64,000 nt of DNA, taken from the NCBI GenBank assembly GCA_018675335.1, contig JABGYH010000007.1, positions 175,902 through 239,901 on the forward strand, given 5' to 3'. The position numbers and the translations under genes are program-made. Numbering within the stretch: the first letter of the stretch is position 1; every line of letters starts with the position of its first letter. Shown in pieces: positions 17,077 to 25,064 of the stretch. This DNA comes from Candidatus Woesearchaeota archaeon (GTDB lineage Archaea; Nanobdellota; Nanobdellia; Woesearchaeales; UBA11576). The notes under the pieces were generated by a model. It was not told where the DNA came from and searched no databases. It saw nothing but the letters and a program-made list of their open reading frames with translations.

Positions 17077-17496
17077 ATGATTAAACGTAAAAAAAGAGGA
17101 AAACTTCTAGAAGAATTAGAAGCAACGCACAATCAAATAAAGCACTTAGATAACAAACTCGAAAATATGAGAGATAGACACAATCAAATAATAAGTGCGC
17201 ATAAAGAAGATAATTTTTATAAGAAACTTCACCAACAAAGAACTGAAAAAAAACAACTTAATAATGCAATCCTGCCTGGAATTGTAATAACATTATTAAT
17301 GATAAGTGGAATAATTTCTTTACTTTATACTGGAGGAGGGATTACGGGAAGTACCGTTTCTGATTTAGAAAAAGACGACTCGTATGATCTAGGCATTAAA
17401 AACTTTGCAAAATATTTCTTATCTGGCGCATTTTTTATCATTTTATGTATTGCAGGACTGATGTTTGTAGTTCATATGAACAGCGAACGTAAATAA
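17077..17496 (+). CDS. Coiled-coil protein with two membrane segments
   Basis: The 139-residue protein has a basic N-terminus, a coiled coil (about residues 8-63) and two hydrophobic segments (about 66-84 and 112-132) separated by a short Gly/Thr-rich loop. It is probably inserted in the membrane with its coiled coil in the cytoplasm. No family is recognised. A TATATAAA box about 29 bases upstream fits a leaderless message. The next gene begins 17 bases after its stop, so the two probably share a message. Confidence 0.6.
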   Translation: MIKRKKRGKLLEELEATHNQIKHLDNKLENMRDRHNQIISAHKEDNFYKKLHQQRTEKKQLNNAILPGIVITLLMISGIISLLYTGGGITGSTVSDLEKDDSYDLGIKNFAKYFLSGAFFIILCIAGLMFVVHMNSERK

Positions 17497-17513
17497 AGAA
17501 GTTAGGAGTTTTT

Positions 17514-17840
17514 ATGTTTAAACGTTACATACTTAAAAATAATATAAAACAAGGACCCTATTTTTATCACAATTTTAAAACAACTGATGGCAAAGTAAAA
17601 TCAATATATTTAGGAAAAGATCAAATTAAAGCACAAAAAAAATTAGAGAAATTAAAAGAATATCTTAATTTAAGAAAAAAAGAAGTAAAAAAACAAAAAG
17701 TTATGATACCTACAGAACAGGTTGATCATACCCATAACCAAGTTGAAAAAAAAATTATGAAAAATAAAACAGATATTTCATTAGAAGAAATACACGATTT
17801 ACTTTCTGAACTAGATCAAATAAATAAAAAATTAAAATAA
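17514..17840 (+). CDS. Small basic protein, unknown function
   Basis: The 108-residue protein begins with a short beta-rich segment (GPYFYHNFKTTDGKVKSIYLG), which resembles the leading part of archaeal DUF-type proteins that read YGPYYY...KSIYLG. It is followed by a lysine-rich helical stretch and a helical tail. Function unknown. The ATG is preceded by TTAGGAGTTTTT, a good ribosome binding site, and the upstream membrane protein gene ends 17 bases before it. Confidence 0.55.
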   Translation: MFKRYILKNNIKQGPYFYHNFKTTDGKVKSIYLGKDQIKAQKKLEKLKEYLNLRKKEVKKQKVMIPTEQVDHTHNQVEKKIMKNKTDISLEEIHDLLSELDQINKKLK

Positions 17841-17874
17841 AAAATAGTATGCAATTTAATTATTTTAAAAAAAA

Positions 17875-18807
17875 TTAAATTAATTCTCCACTTACAGAAA
17901 TTACTTTTTTAACTAAAGGAATATCTTTACCAGATAATTCTATTGCAGATACTACTGATGAATACAACCCTTGACAACAAGGAACTTCCATTACTGCAAC
18001 AGTTATGCTTTTAATATTATTTTGTTTGAATATCTCAACAAACTTTTCTTGATACTCCAAAATATTATCTAATTTGGGACAACCAATTGCAACAGAACGA
18101 CCTTTAATTAACTCCTGATGAATTGAGGGGAATGCAAAAGGAACACAATCCGCACAGATCAATAAATCTGAATTATTAAAAAAAGGCGCATGCGGTGGAA
18201 GAAGTTTTAATTGAACTGGCCATTGAGTCAGACAAGAAACATCATTTTGCAAAATAGATTGTGACAAAGAAGATTTTGATAAATCAGATAAATTAAGATT
18301 TGCAGAGTTACTATCTTGTTTACGCGGAGCTAATTTTCTTAATTGAGACCCAGGACACCCACATGGAAGATCAGGTTCACCAGGTTCTGAATTAGAACAA
18401 GAATCATTAGCAGAATCACTAGTTTGATCTTGTTGAGATAATGTAGTTAATTCATCAAATATTTCGGGTTGATTAAGTTTAAGATAATCTAATGCAGTAT
18501 TAAAAAATTCAGTAGCACCATGTTCTTTTAAGTGATTTACATGTGCTTTAACAACATTAGCACCTTGAGGGATTAATAACTCCAATACTTTAACTTCATC
18601 ATAAGGCTCTGCCTCTCTTTCTTCAATAGTTATTGCATCTTCAGGACAATGCCCGATACACGCACCAAGACCATCACAAAAAAGATCGCTAATCAATCTA
18701 GCCTTATTATCTATAATTTGAAGTGCACCCTCTTGACAATTAGGAACGCACACACCACAACCAGTACACTTTGATTCGTTAATTAAAACGATTTTTCTTT
18801 TTACCAT
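17875..18807 (-). CDS. 4Fe-4S ferredoxin-domain protein
   Basis: The 310-residue protein begins with two 4Fe-4S motifs, CTGCGVCVPNC (residues 14-24) and CDGLGACIGHCP. These are followed by a helical region, a Ser/Asn/Asp-rich linker with a CGCPGS cysteine cluster, and a C-terminal domain with CADCVPFAF and VPCCQGL. This layout matches archaeal iron-sulfur proteins often annotated as ferredoxin, whose partner is unknown. I start at 18807 because GGAAG lies upstream of that ATG; the ORF is open to 18831. Confidence 0.85.
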   Translation of the reverse strand: MVKRKIVLINESKCTGCGVCVPNCQEGALQIIDNKARLISDLFCDGLGACIGHCPEDAITIEEREAEPYDEVKVLELLIPQGANVVKAHVNHLKEHGATEFFNTALDYLKLNQPEIFDELTTLSQQDQTSDSANDSCSNSEPGEPDLPCGCPGSQLRKLAPRKQDSNSANLNLSDLSKSSLSQSILQNDVSCLTQWPVQLKLLPPHAPFFNNSDLLICADCVPFAFPSIHQELIKGRSVAIGCPKLDNILEYQEKFVEIFKQNNIKSITVAVMEVPCCQGLYSSVVSAIELSGKDIPLVKKVISVSGELI

Positions 18808-18869
18808 GAACTTCCTTTGCAACACATTCATTAAAAAAGCTTTACTTATAGACTAAAAGAATTCAAAAC

Positions 18870-18965
18870 TAGGATATATTAAAAGTGAAAAAAAAATTAA
18901 ATAACAAATAACTAAAAAATAAAAAAAAATTATAAAAAAATAAAAAATAAAAAAATTACACAATT
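18870..18965 (-). terminator. U-rich termination region of the DsbA-like gene
   Basis: A series of A-runs on plus (T-runs on minus) directly follows the stop codon of the thioredoxin-fold gene that ends at 18970. This fits archaeal oligo-U termination. Confidence 0.5.
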
Positions 18966-18969
18966 AATT

Positions 18970-20001
18970 TTATGCTAACTTAGCTAATTCTGCTTCAATT
19001 ACTTGTTCGAACGCTTCAAAAGGTTGAGCTCCTACAAGTTTTTGACCATTTACAAAAAATGCAGGCGTACCAGAAACTCCTGCCGCAGAACCATCAGCCA
19101 TATCAGCTTTTACTTCATCTGCAAACTTACTTGTGTCAAGACATTCATCAAATAATCCTTGATCCAAACCAAGTTCACTTGCATACTTTTTAAAAGAAGA
19201 AACTCCTCCAGAAACCCCATTGTCAAACAATTTGTCATGCATTTCCCAATATTGTCCTTGATCGCCAGCACATTCTGCTGCTTCTGCTGCTTTTTGAGCT
19301 TGAGAGTGGAATCCTAATGGTAAATCTCGATAAACAAGTTTGACTATTCCAGTATCAATATATTTTTCTTCAATTAACGGAAGAGTTTGACTATAAAACT
19401 TAGCGCAAAAAGAACACTCAAAATCACTAAACTCAATAATAGTTATTGGCGCATTTGGATCTCCTTTAACTGCATCATCATCAACAGACACGTCAACAAA
19501 TTGAGATGGAGGTGTTTGAGTTTTTTGCGGTGCAGGAGGTGCGTTTAATGAAATTGCACCAGTAAATAAATATTCACCAGATTTATCCGTATAAACCTCA
19601 ACTGGTTGTCCATCAATTAATAACTCTAATTTATACAACCCATCTTCTTCAGATTTTGAAACTAATTTTGCCAAAACTCCCCCAGAAAGTAAATTATTAT
19701 TAATTACGCTCACTGCTTTTGTCGCAACAGAATCTAATGGTGCATTTGCCCCACCAGAATTTAAATTTGATTCTGAATTAGAATTTGAACCTGAATTAAA
19801 TAAACCCCCCGAACTAAAAACAGAAATTCCTAAAATAATAATTAAGACAACTGTCGCATACATCCAATAATTTTTTGATTTAGCATGAGAATTTGATTGA
19901 TTATCTTCAGAATCACCATCAGCAATATGACTTGAATTTTTGTTATGATTATAACCTGATCCGTGTTTATGAGATTTATGTGTTTTATTTTTTTTTGACA
20001 T
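18970..20001 (-). CDS. Membrane-anchored DsbA-like thioredoxin-fold protein
   Basis: The 343-residue protein has a His/Lys/Asn-rich N-terminus, one membrane anchor (residues about 46-66), a Ser/Asn/Gly linker, and a DsbA/DSBA-like thioredoxin domain (about 165-340) with the redox motif CSFC in FSDFECSFCAKFY. The domain should face outside and oxidise or isomerise disulfides in exported proteins, such as the cysteine-rich surface proteins at 57.6-61.8 kb. The C-terminal cis-Pro region reads GVSGTPAFFVNG. RBS AGGAGG precedes the ATG. Confidence 0.9.
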   Translation of the reverse strand: MSKKNKTHKSHKHGSGYNHNKNSSHIADGDSEDNQSNSHAKSKNYWMYATVVLIIILGISVFSSGGLFNSGSNSNSESNLNSGGANAPLDSVATKAVSVINNNLLSGGVLAKLVSKSEEDGLYKLELLIDGQPVEVYTDKSGEYLFTGAISLNAPPAPQKTQTPPSQFVDVSVDDDAVKGDPNAPITIIEFSDFECSFCAKFYSQTLPLIEEKYIDTGIVKLVYRDLPLGFHSQAQKAAEAAECAGDQGQYWEMHDKLFDNGVSGGVSSFKKYASELGLDQGLFDECLDTSKFADEVKADMADGSAAGVSGTPAFFVNGQKLVGAQPFEAFEQVIEAELAKLA

Positions 20002-20171
20002 CTAACATACCTCCTAAAAAAAGAAATTGTTTAAAATTAACAATTCATAAAAATGTCATCATAAATACTAAGAACTTCTTGTTTTTTATATACCTTTTTG
20101 GCATTAAAAATAGGACTATAACGTTTGAAGTTTTTAAAATATAGCAATACACCGTTTAGAATATGATTTAA

Positions 20172-20205
20172 CGCACAATTTATTTTAACACGTAATTTTT
20201 GTGCG
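20172..20205 (-). terminator. Hairpin after the VWA gene
   Basis: CGCACAA and TTGTGCG form a perfect 7-bp stem around a 20-base AT-rich loop, ten bases past the VWA stop codon. It may protect or end the message of the MoxR/VWA operon. Confidence 0.4.
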
Positions 20206-20214
20206 CCCTTTAGT

Positions 20215-21429
20215 TTAACCTATATTTTGATAATCCTCAAGAACAATTTTACCAATCTCATCCAAATTTTTCACCAGATAAAATTTACCACCGCCAATTT
20301 CTGCGATCTTTTGCCCAAACTTCTCACTATCTTTCTCAACATTAATTCCTACAAGACTTACAGTTATTCCTTGCGCCTTAGCAATAGAGACTGCAGCCAA
20401 AGTATCTTTTTCAGGATTCTCCCCAGTTGTTGGCAGCGCATCAGAAATTAATAAAAGATGTTTAGTTACATCAGTACCTGGAAACAATTCAATAGATTTG
20501 TTAATTGTAACGGGAAAATTAGTTTCAGATGATGCTTTAACTCTAGTTATCTCTCTTAGAATTAAACCAAAATTTTTTGTTGGACGAATGAAATGCTTAA
20601 CTTCTGAACCGAATGTGATTAAACCCACACTGTCTTTTTCTTGAATTGCTTTATACGCCAATGCAACTCCTGCCCGCTTACACATGGAAACTTTCGACCC
20701 CTTCATACTACCCGACGAATCAAGAGCATAAACTAAACAAACTTCACCTTTACTTCGCCTACTAAATGTTTTTAAATCTTGAAATGATAATTTAGAATGA
20801 TTTCGCCTAATAGCATTTTTAACCGACTGGCGAATTGCAATATCTTTGTAACGATCTCCCTTCTTAAACATTTTAGTATCATTCTTGTCCCCATAAATAT
20901 TATGTTTTTTGTGAACTTTTTCTCCCCTTAACCCTTTAGGTATTAGATTGTCTAAACTAGAAGTATACAAAACTAAAGATGCAAGTTCAATACCTTTATC
21001 AGTTATTAAACCTTCACGATCAACAAGCTTTTGAAATTTTAATTTATCAAAAGTTTCTTGAATTCTTTTTTTAATATCTCTTTGAAACTCAGGAATTTTA
21101 GCATTTTTTTCAATATAATCCGGATCATAACCAGTAAATTGTCGAATGATTGAGGCACCAAAAATTTGCTTTGCAGTTTTAAAATTTTTAACAAGTCTTT
21201 CAAACATCAAATCAGGAGTAAAAGAAGATAAACCTTGATTAATTGATTCCTCCAAAAGTTTACCTTGATCAATTTTTTCTTGATCATTTTCTAAAACAGA
21301 ATTCATAAGACCCTTATGCACGTCTTGCTTTTTGAGATTACCAGAAAGTTCTTCAATATTTTCTTTTTCTTTAATCTTAACTTTTTTGTCTTTTTTTGAC
21401 TTTAACTTACCCAACACCCCCGGACTCAT
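20215..21429 (-). CDS. VWA-domain protein (BchD/CoxE-like)
   Basis: The 404-residue protein carries a C-terminal von Willebrand factor A domain (about residues 225-400) with a full MIDAS, DSSGSMKGS, and the downstream Thr and Asp residues. The N-terminal 220 residues are helical and charged. Its start overlaps the AAA ATPase gene by 23 bases, so the two are translationally coupled. Such MoxR/VWA or ChlI/ChlD-like pairs act as metal chelatase or chaperone motors. No tetrapyrrole genes are in view, so a chaperone role is the more careful guess. Confidence 0.87.
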   Translation of the reverse strand: MSPGVLGKLKSKKDKKVKIKEKENIEELSGNLKKQDVHKGLMNSVLENDQEKIDQGKLLEESINQGLSSFTPDLMFERLVKNFKTAKQIFGASIIRQFTGYDPDYIEKNAKIPEFQRDIKKRIQETFDKLKFQKLVDREGLITDKGIELASLVLYTSSLDNLIPKGLRGEKVHKKHNIYGDKNDTKMFKKGDRYKDIAIRQSVKNAIRRNHSKLSFQDLKTFSRRSKGEVCLVYALDSSGSMKGSKVSMCKRAGVALAYKAIQEKDSVGLITFGSEVKHFIRPTKNFGLILREITRVKASSETNFPVTINKSIELFPGTDVTKHLLLISDALPTTGENPEKDTLAAVSIAKAQGITVSLVGINVEKDSEKFGQKIAEIGGGKFYLVKNLDEIGKIVLEDYQNIG

Positions 21430-22444
21430 TGTTGGAGATATTATTACGCTCCATAAATCCGCGAAGTTGTTCTTTTAAAAATTCAACAGGAGATTGAAGA
21501 TATTGAATAGATGGTTTAAGTTTAATACGATGACTTAAAACAGAAATAATCGCATCATACACATCAGAAAAATCAGCTTTAGCTTTTCCCTTAAGAAGTG
21601 CATTAGTTCCTGCTCGCTCAAATAAACCAAGAGTCGCCCTTACACTCGGAACTTTCTCAAGTTTATCAGATTCTCTTAACGTGCGTACAAAATCAACAAG
21701 AGTTGACGTAAGCTTAGGTGGAACTTCAACAAAAGCTTTGCCGTGCTGGTTAATTATCTTAACTTCAAGATCATGAGTTTCAGGATATTCCATATAAGTT
21801 ACATCAAAACGATCAAGAAGAACATCACTTAATTGTTCTGTCGAGGAATCACACGGGTTCATTGTTGCAATAAAAATAAAATTTGCTTCCAAATCAATAT
21901 TGTATGAACCAATAGTTGCAACCCTCTCTTGTAAAACTTGAAGAAGTGCATTTTGTAATTTTTCAGGACAACGATTAAGCTCGTCGAAAAAAAGGATGCC
22001 ATTGTTTGCTTTGAAAATTTTTCCAGGAGTAAATGCTTCAACACTTAACGGTCCAAACTTAAGCGCTTTAATTGGATCAATATCACCAATAAGATCTTCA
22101 GCTGTTAAATCTGGCGAACCTTGAACTCGCACAAAACGTTGAAGACCTGCTATTTTTTTTGTTTCCTGCTTTGTTGATGCAGCTTTACAATCCGGACACA
22201 CAGGAGAATGCGGTGAACAATTAAATCCACAATCATTAACTTCAACTTCTGGAAGCAATTCTGCAACATTTTTTGCTAACGTTGTCTTACCAATACCTGG
22301 CGGACCAATTATTAATATGTGACGATCTGCTGCCAATGCACTTTTTAGTTCTGACTTTACTTTGACTTGTCCTATGACTTCATTGAACGGATCCTTTGTG
22401 GAAAGAAAAACACTCGTTAATTGTTTAGATAAATTTGATACCAT
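21407..22444 (-). CDS. MoxR/ChlI-type AAA+ ATPase
   Basis: The 345-residue ATPase has Walker A (IGPPGIGKT, around residue 48), Walker B (ILFFDELNR), sensor 1 (FIATMNP) and the arginine finger region (LLDRFDV). Between Walker A and B sits a Cys-rich insert (CGFNC, CPDC), a possible zinc knuckle like that in archaeal magnesium chelatase-type subunits. It partners the VWA protein encoded downstream with overlapping ends. Magnesium chelatase subunit I is the closest named family, yet chlorophyll synthesis is not expected here. Confidence 0.9.
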   Translation of the reverse strand: MVSNLSKQLTSVFLSTKDPFNEVIGQVKVKSELKSALAADRHILIIGPPGIGKTTLAKNVAELLPEVEVNDCGFNCSPHSPVCPDCKAASTKQETKKIAGLQRFVRVQGSPDLTAEDLIGDIDPIKALKFGPLSVEAFTPGKIFKANNGILFFDELNRCPEKLQNALLQVLQERVATIGSYNIDLEANFIFIATMNPCDSSTEQLSDVLLDRFDVTYMEYPETHDLEVKIINQHGKAFVEVPPKLTSTLVDFVRTLRESDKLEKVPSVRATLGLFERAGTNALLKGKAKADFSDVYDAIISVLSHRIKLKPSIQYLQSPVEFLKEQLRGFMERNNISNNESGGVG

Positions 22445-22543
22445 TTTAAAAGCCCAAAGAACAGTGGTTTATATACTTTATCGATAAGACTTATAAAGTA
22501 TTGAATGCTGAAACCCACCAAAATTCCATATTTAGAGGAAATA

Positions 22544-22551
22544 TTTATAAA
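22544..22551 (+). promoter_or_regulatory. TATA box for the nucleotidyltransferase gene at 22576
   Basis: TTTATAAA is centred about 28 bases before the ATG and there is no ribosome binding site, as in a leaderless message. Confidence 0.5.
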
Positions 22552-22575
22552 TAAGCGATTTTTTGTTACTATTTA

Positions 22576-23451
22576 ATGGTTGCAAAACTCATAAATGAGC
22601 TAAGTAGAGAATATGGCGTTTCCGAAAGAAAATTCTATGTTTCAGATAGTGAACTCGATCGTGAAATCTATATCAAAAACTTGCATGGCCTACTTATGAA
22701 CCCATTTGTAAAAGACAGATTATTACGCTCAAAACAAGAAATATTCAAAGAAGCTTCTGCATTTGATGAAATGATACAAAGTGTTACTTATTTAGTTGCA
22801 ACAATGTATTCATCAGAAGAAGATTTTGCTTCAATTGGAGATTTTAATTCTATGTGGGCTCAAACACAAAGTTATGTTCGAGATGAATCTACCATAACCC
22901 GCGATTCAACAAGAATACGTGAAGGACTCGTAGAAATACTATCTGATGTTTCAGACGATTTAGATGAACAAGATGTTATTCCTTTACTTTATGGCTCTGT
23001 AAAATATGGCGACGCCAATAGATACTCTGATTTAGATATTTTATTCTTAATACCAAGTGAAACTAGTAGACCTGATGTACGAGCATTAATTGATGATGTT
23101 GATCAAATTATTAGTCACGAATTTGAAGGAAAAAATATGATACGCGATGATATGGATCCTGCAACAAGTGCAATTAGTTTAGGGCACCTTCATTCAAAAA
23201 TTGTAAAAATGAAAAATGGCGAGACTTCAAAACTTGCAGATTATACAATCAAAGGAAATGAAATGTACCCATTAAATTGGATTTTAGAAGGTGACGTTCT
23301 TGTTAAATTAGATGACGCGCAAGAAGATTTAGATTTTGTAAAAGCCGAATTATTAGAAGCAGTTAAAACAGATCCATTTTTAGAATTTGTGATGAGCTAT
23401 CACTTATATCGAACAATTCAAAAACGAGAAGAAAATAAAGATAGAAAATAA
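22576..23451 (+). CDS. Pol-beta-like nucleotidyltransferase domain protein
   Basis: The 291-residue protein contains the motif YGSVKYGDANRYSDLDILFL (about residues 138-157), with the GS and DxD pattern of pol-beta nucleotidyltransferases. A helical N-terminal region of about 110 residues and a C-terminal region flank it. It has no relation in length to the short MNT-type protein at 9224. Substrate unknown. The message is probably leaderless. Confidence 0.72.
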   Translation: MVAKLINELSREYGVSERKFYVSDSELDREIYIKNLHGLLMNPFVKDRLLRSKQEIFKEASAFDEMIQSVTYLVATMYSSEEDFASIGDFNSMWAQTQSYVRDESTITRDSTRIREGLVEILSDVSDDLDEQDVIPLLYGSVKYGDANRYSDLDILFLIPSETSRPDVRALIDDVDQIISHEFEGKNMIRDDMDPATSAISLGHLHSKIVKMKNGETSKLADYTIKGNEMYPLNWILEGDVLVKLDDAQEDLDFVKAELLEAVKTDPFLEFVMSYHLYRTIQKREENKDRK

Positions 23452-23487
23452 ATTTAGTTATCTTGTTTAAATAATATTGTTTAAATT

Positions 23488-24105
23488 CTACTTTTTTAAT
23501 TTTACTTTTTTATGCGAGGGAACTTGTTGTTTTTTCTTTAAGTATTTGTAGCCAAAGAAAATCGCAACAGCAATTAAAACTATTCCCAGAGTAATTATAT
23601 TAAAATATTTTTCTAGAAACTGAACAATAACTTGACCATATAACATAATCAAAATCGCAACTATAAAAAATCGAGCTCCTCTAGAAAAGAAAGATACAAT
23701 AAAAAACTTCCAAAAATTAATATAAAATAAACCTGCAGAAATTGTAAAAATCTTATAAGGAATTGGTGAAAAACCTGCAATACCTACCGCCCACACACCA
23801 TGTTTGTCAAACAATTTGTGAACTTTTTCTATTTTCTTTTTACTGAAAAACTTTTCAAGAACAGTCTTCTCCCCTACAAAACCAATAAAATAACCAAATG
23901 CACCACCCAATGCAGAACCAATTGTACAAATAAATGCATACAACAAAGCTAATTCTGGAGATGCCACACACAAAACAATAAGTAAAACGTCAGGCGGAAT
24001 TGGAAAAAAACTAGACTCAATAAATGCAAGAATAAATAAACCCCAATAACCAAGAGGCGCAAATATTTCCAAAGTCCAATTCATAATTGATGAAAAAATA
24101 CTCAT
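23488..24105 (-). CDS. DedA/VTT-family membrane protein
   Basis: The 205-residue polytopic protein belongs to the DedA (VTT/SNARE-associated) family, related to lipid scramblases and flippases. Visible features are the FAPLGYWGLFILAFIESSFFPIPP start, the GSALGGAFGYFIGF segment and the later FSPIPYKIFTISAG loop. It ends in a Lys-rich tail. I start at ATG 24105 as the only credible in-frame ATG before the first helix; a GTG at 24138 directly after the upstream gene's stop would extend it by 11 residues. It is probably an operon with the nucleotidyltransferase gene. Confidence 0.88.
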   Translation of the reverse strand: MSIFSSIMNWTLEIFAPLGYWGLFILAFIESSFFPIPPDVLLIVLCVASPELALLYAFICTIGSALGGAFGYFIGFVGEKTVLEKFFSKKKIEKVHKLFDKHGVWAVGIAGFSPIPYKIFTISAGLFYINFWKFFIVSFFSRGARFFIVAILIMLYGQVIVQFLEKYFNIITLGIVLIAVAIFFGYKYLKKKQQVPSHKKVKLKK

Positions 24106-24139
24106 TTTAAATTTTAGATCTAACTTACATATTTGCACA

Positions 24140-24901
24140 TCAAATATTTAGTTTACCTTCCTCTGCCAATTTATTAACTTCCTCGTATTGTTCTTTATTA
24201 CCAATATCAAACCAGGTCTCTTCAAAAACTAAACAATATAATTCTTTTGATTCTGCAAGATATTTGGCAAATTCACCCCAATTATCAGGAAACGATTGAT
24301 CATAAAAACCTGCTAATAATTTAATATCTTCTTTTTTAAGATAATAAATCATTGTTGCAGCTAAAGACGATTTAGGATGTTGTGGTTTTTCTTCAAATCC
24401 TGTAACTTTATAATTATCATCAATTAATACAACTCCAAATTTTTTAGCGAGTTTTTTAGGATCTTTAAGATCAAATCCTGCAAGCACTGAAGAATTCTTT
24501 TCTTTTGCTAAATTTTTAAGACAATTTAGATCAAAACCAAATACATTATCTCCTGCAAGCATTAACACATCGGAATCAATACCGCCTTCTTTTACTGCAA
24601 AATTAATATCCCCAACTGCTCCAAGACGATCTTCATTAGATTTAGTATTATCGTTAAGTACATGAATTTTAATTTTTAAATCAGTTTTTGATTTAAATTC
24701 ATCTAACCATCCAATAAACTGAGAATAAAATTTATCATTAGAAACTATAAAAATCTCATCAACTTCAGGCACATTTAGAACTTTTTCTAAAACATGTTCA
24801 AGTATTGGCGTGCCATTAATTTTTAATAATGCTTTAGGCAAGTTTTCAGTTAACGGATATAACCTGGTCGCATAACCTGCTAAAGGTAAAATAACTTTCA
24901 T
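24140..24901 (-). CDS. Sugar-phosphate nucleotidyltransferase
   Basis: The 253-residue enzyme starts with the classic nucleotide-binding motif of glucose-1-phosphate nucleotidyltransferases, in ILPLAGYATRLYPLTENLPKALL. It then shows the VLMLAGDNVFG metal-binding Asp and FEEKPQHPKSS. Such enzymes make dTDP- or UDP-glucose for surface glycans. The exact nucleotide and sugar are not resolvable. The DedA-like gene follows it on the same strand. RBS AGGTGTGATTT precedes the ATG. Confidence 0.9.
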   Translation of the reverse strand: MKVILPLAGYATRLYPLTENLPKALLKINGTPILEHVLEKVLNVPEVDEIFIVSNDKFYSQFIGWLDEFKSKTDLKIKIHVLNDNTKSNEDRLGAVGDINFAVKEGGIDSDVLMLAGDNVFGFDLNCLKNLAKEKNSSVLAGFDLKDPKKLAKKFGVVLIDDNYKVTGFEEKPQHPKSSLAATMIYYLKKEDIKLLAGFYDQSFPDNWGEFAKYLAESKELYCLVFEETWFDIGNKEQYEEVNKLAEEGKLNI

Positions 24902-24966
24902 AAATCACACCTCAAAAAGTAAAAATAAATTAGCAATAAGTTTATTTAATCACTCAATCTTTTTAT

Positions 24967-25064
24967 TATAATTGTCCAAACACAATCGATTCACCACAAT
25001 TGGAACATTACAATTGTTCAACCACAATTGCTTTATCACAATCGCTTCATCACAATCTTTTTAA
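24967..25064. repeat. 14-bp tandem array, seven units
   Basis: Seven back-to-back 14-base units follow the pattern CACAATTGNTTCAT with variation, covering exactly 98 bases (units start at 24967, 24981, 24995, 25009, 25023, 25037, 25051). The stop codon of the CCA-adding enzyme lies at 25036-25038, so two units encode its last residues and five lie beyond it. Confidence 0.75.

Noticed and set aside
24967-25064. CRISPR array
   Set aside because: Units of 14 bases are contiguous, without spacers, and no cas gene is in the window.
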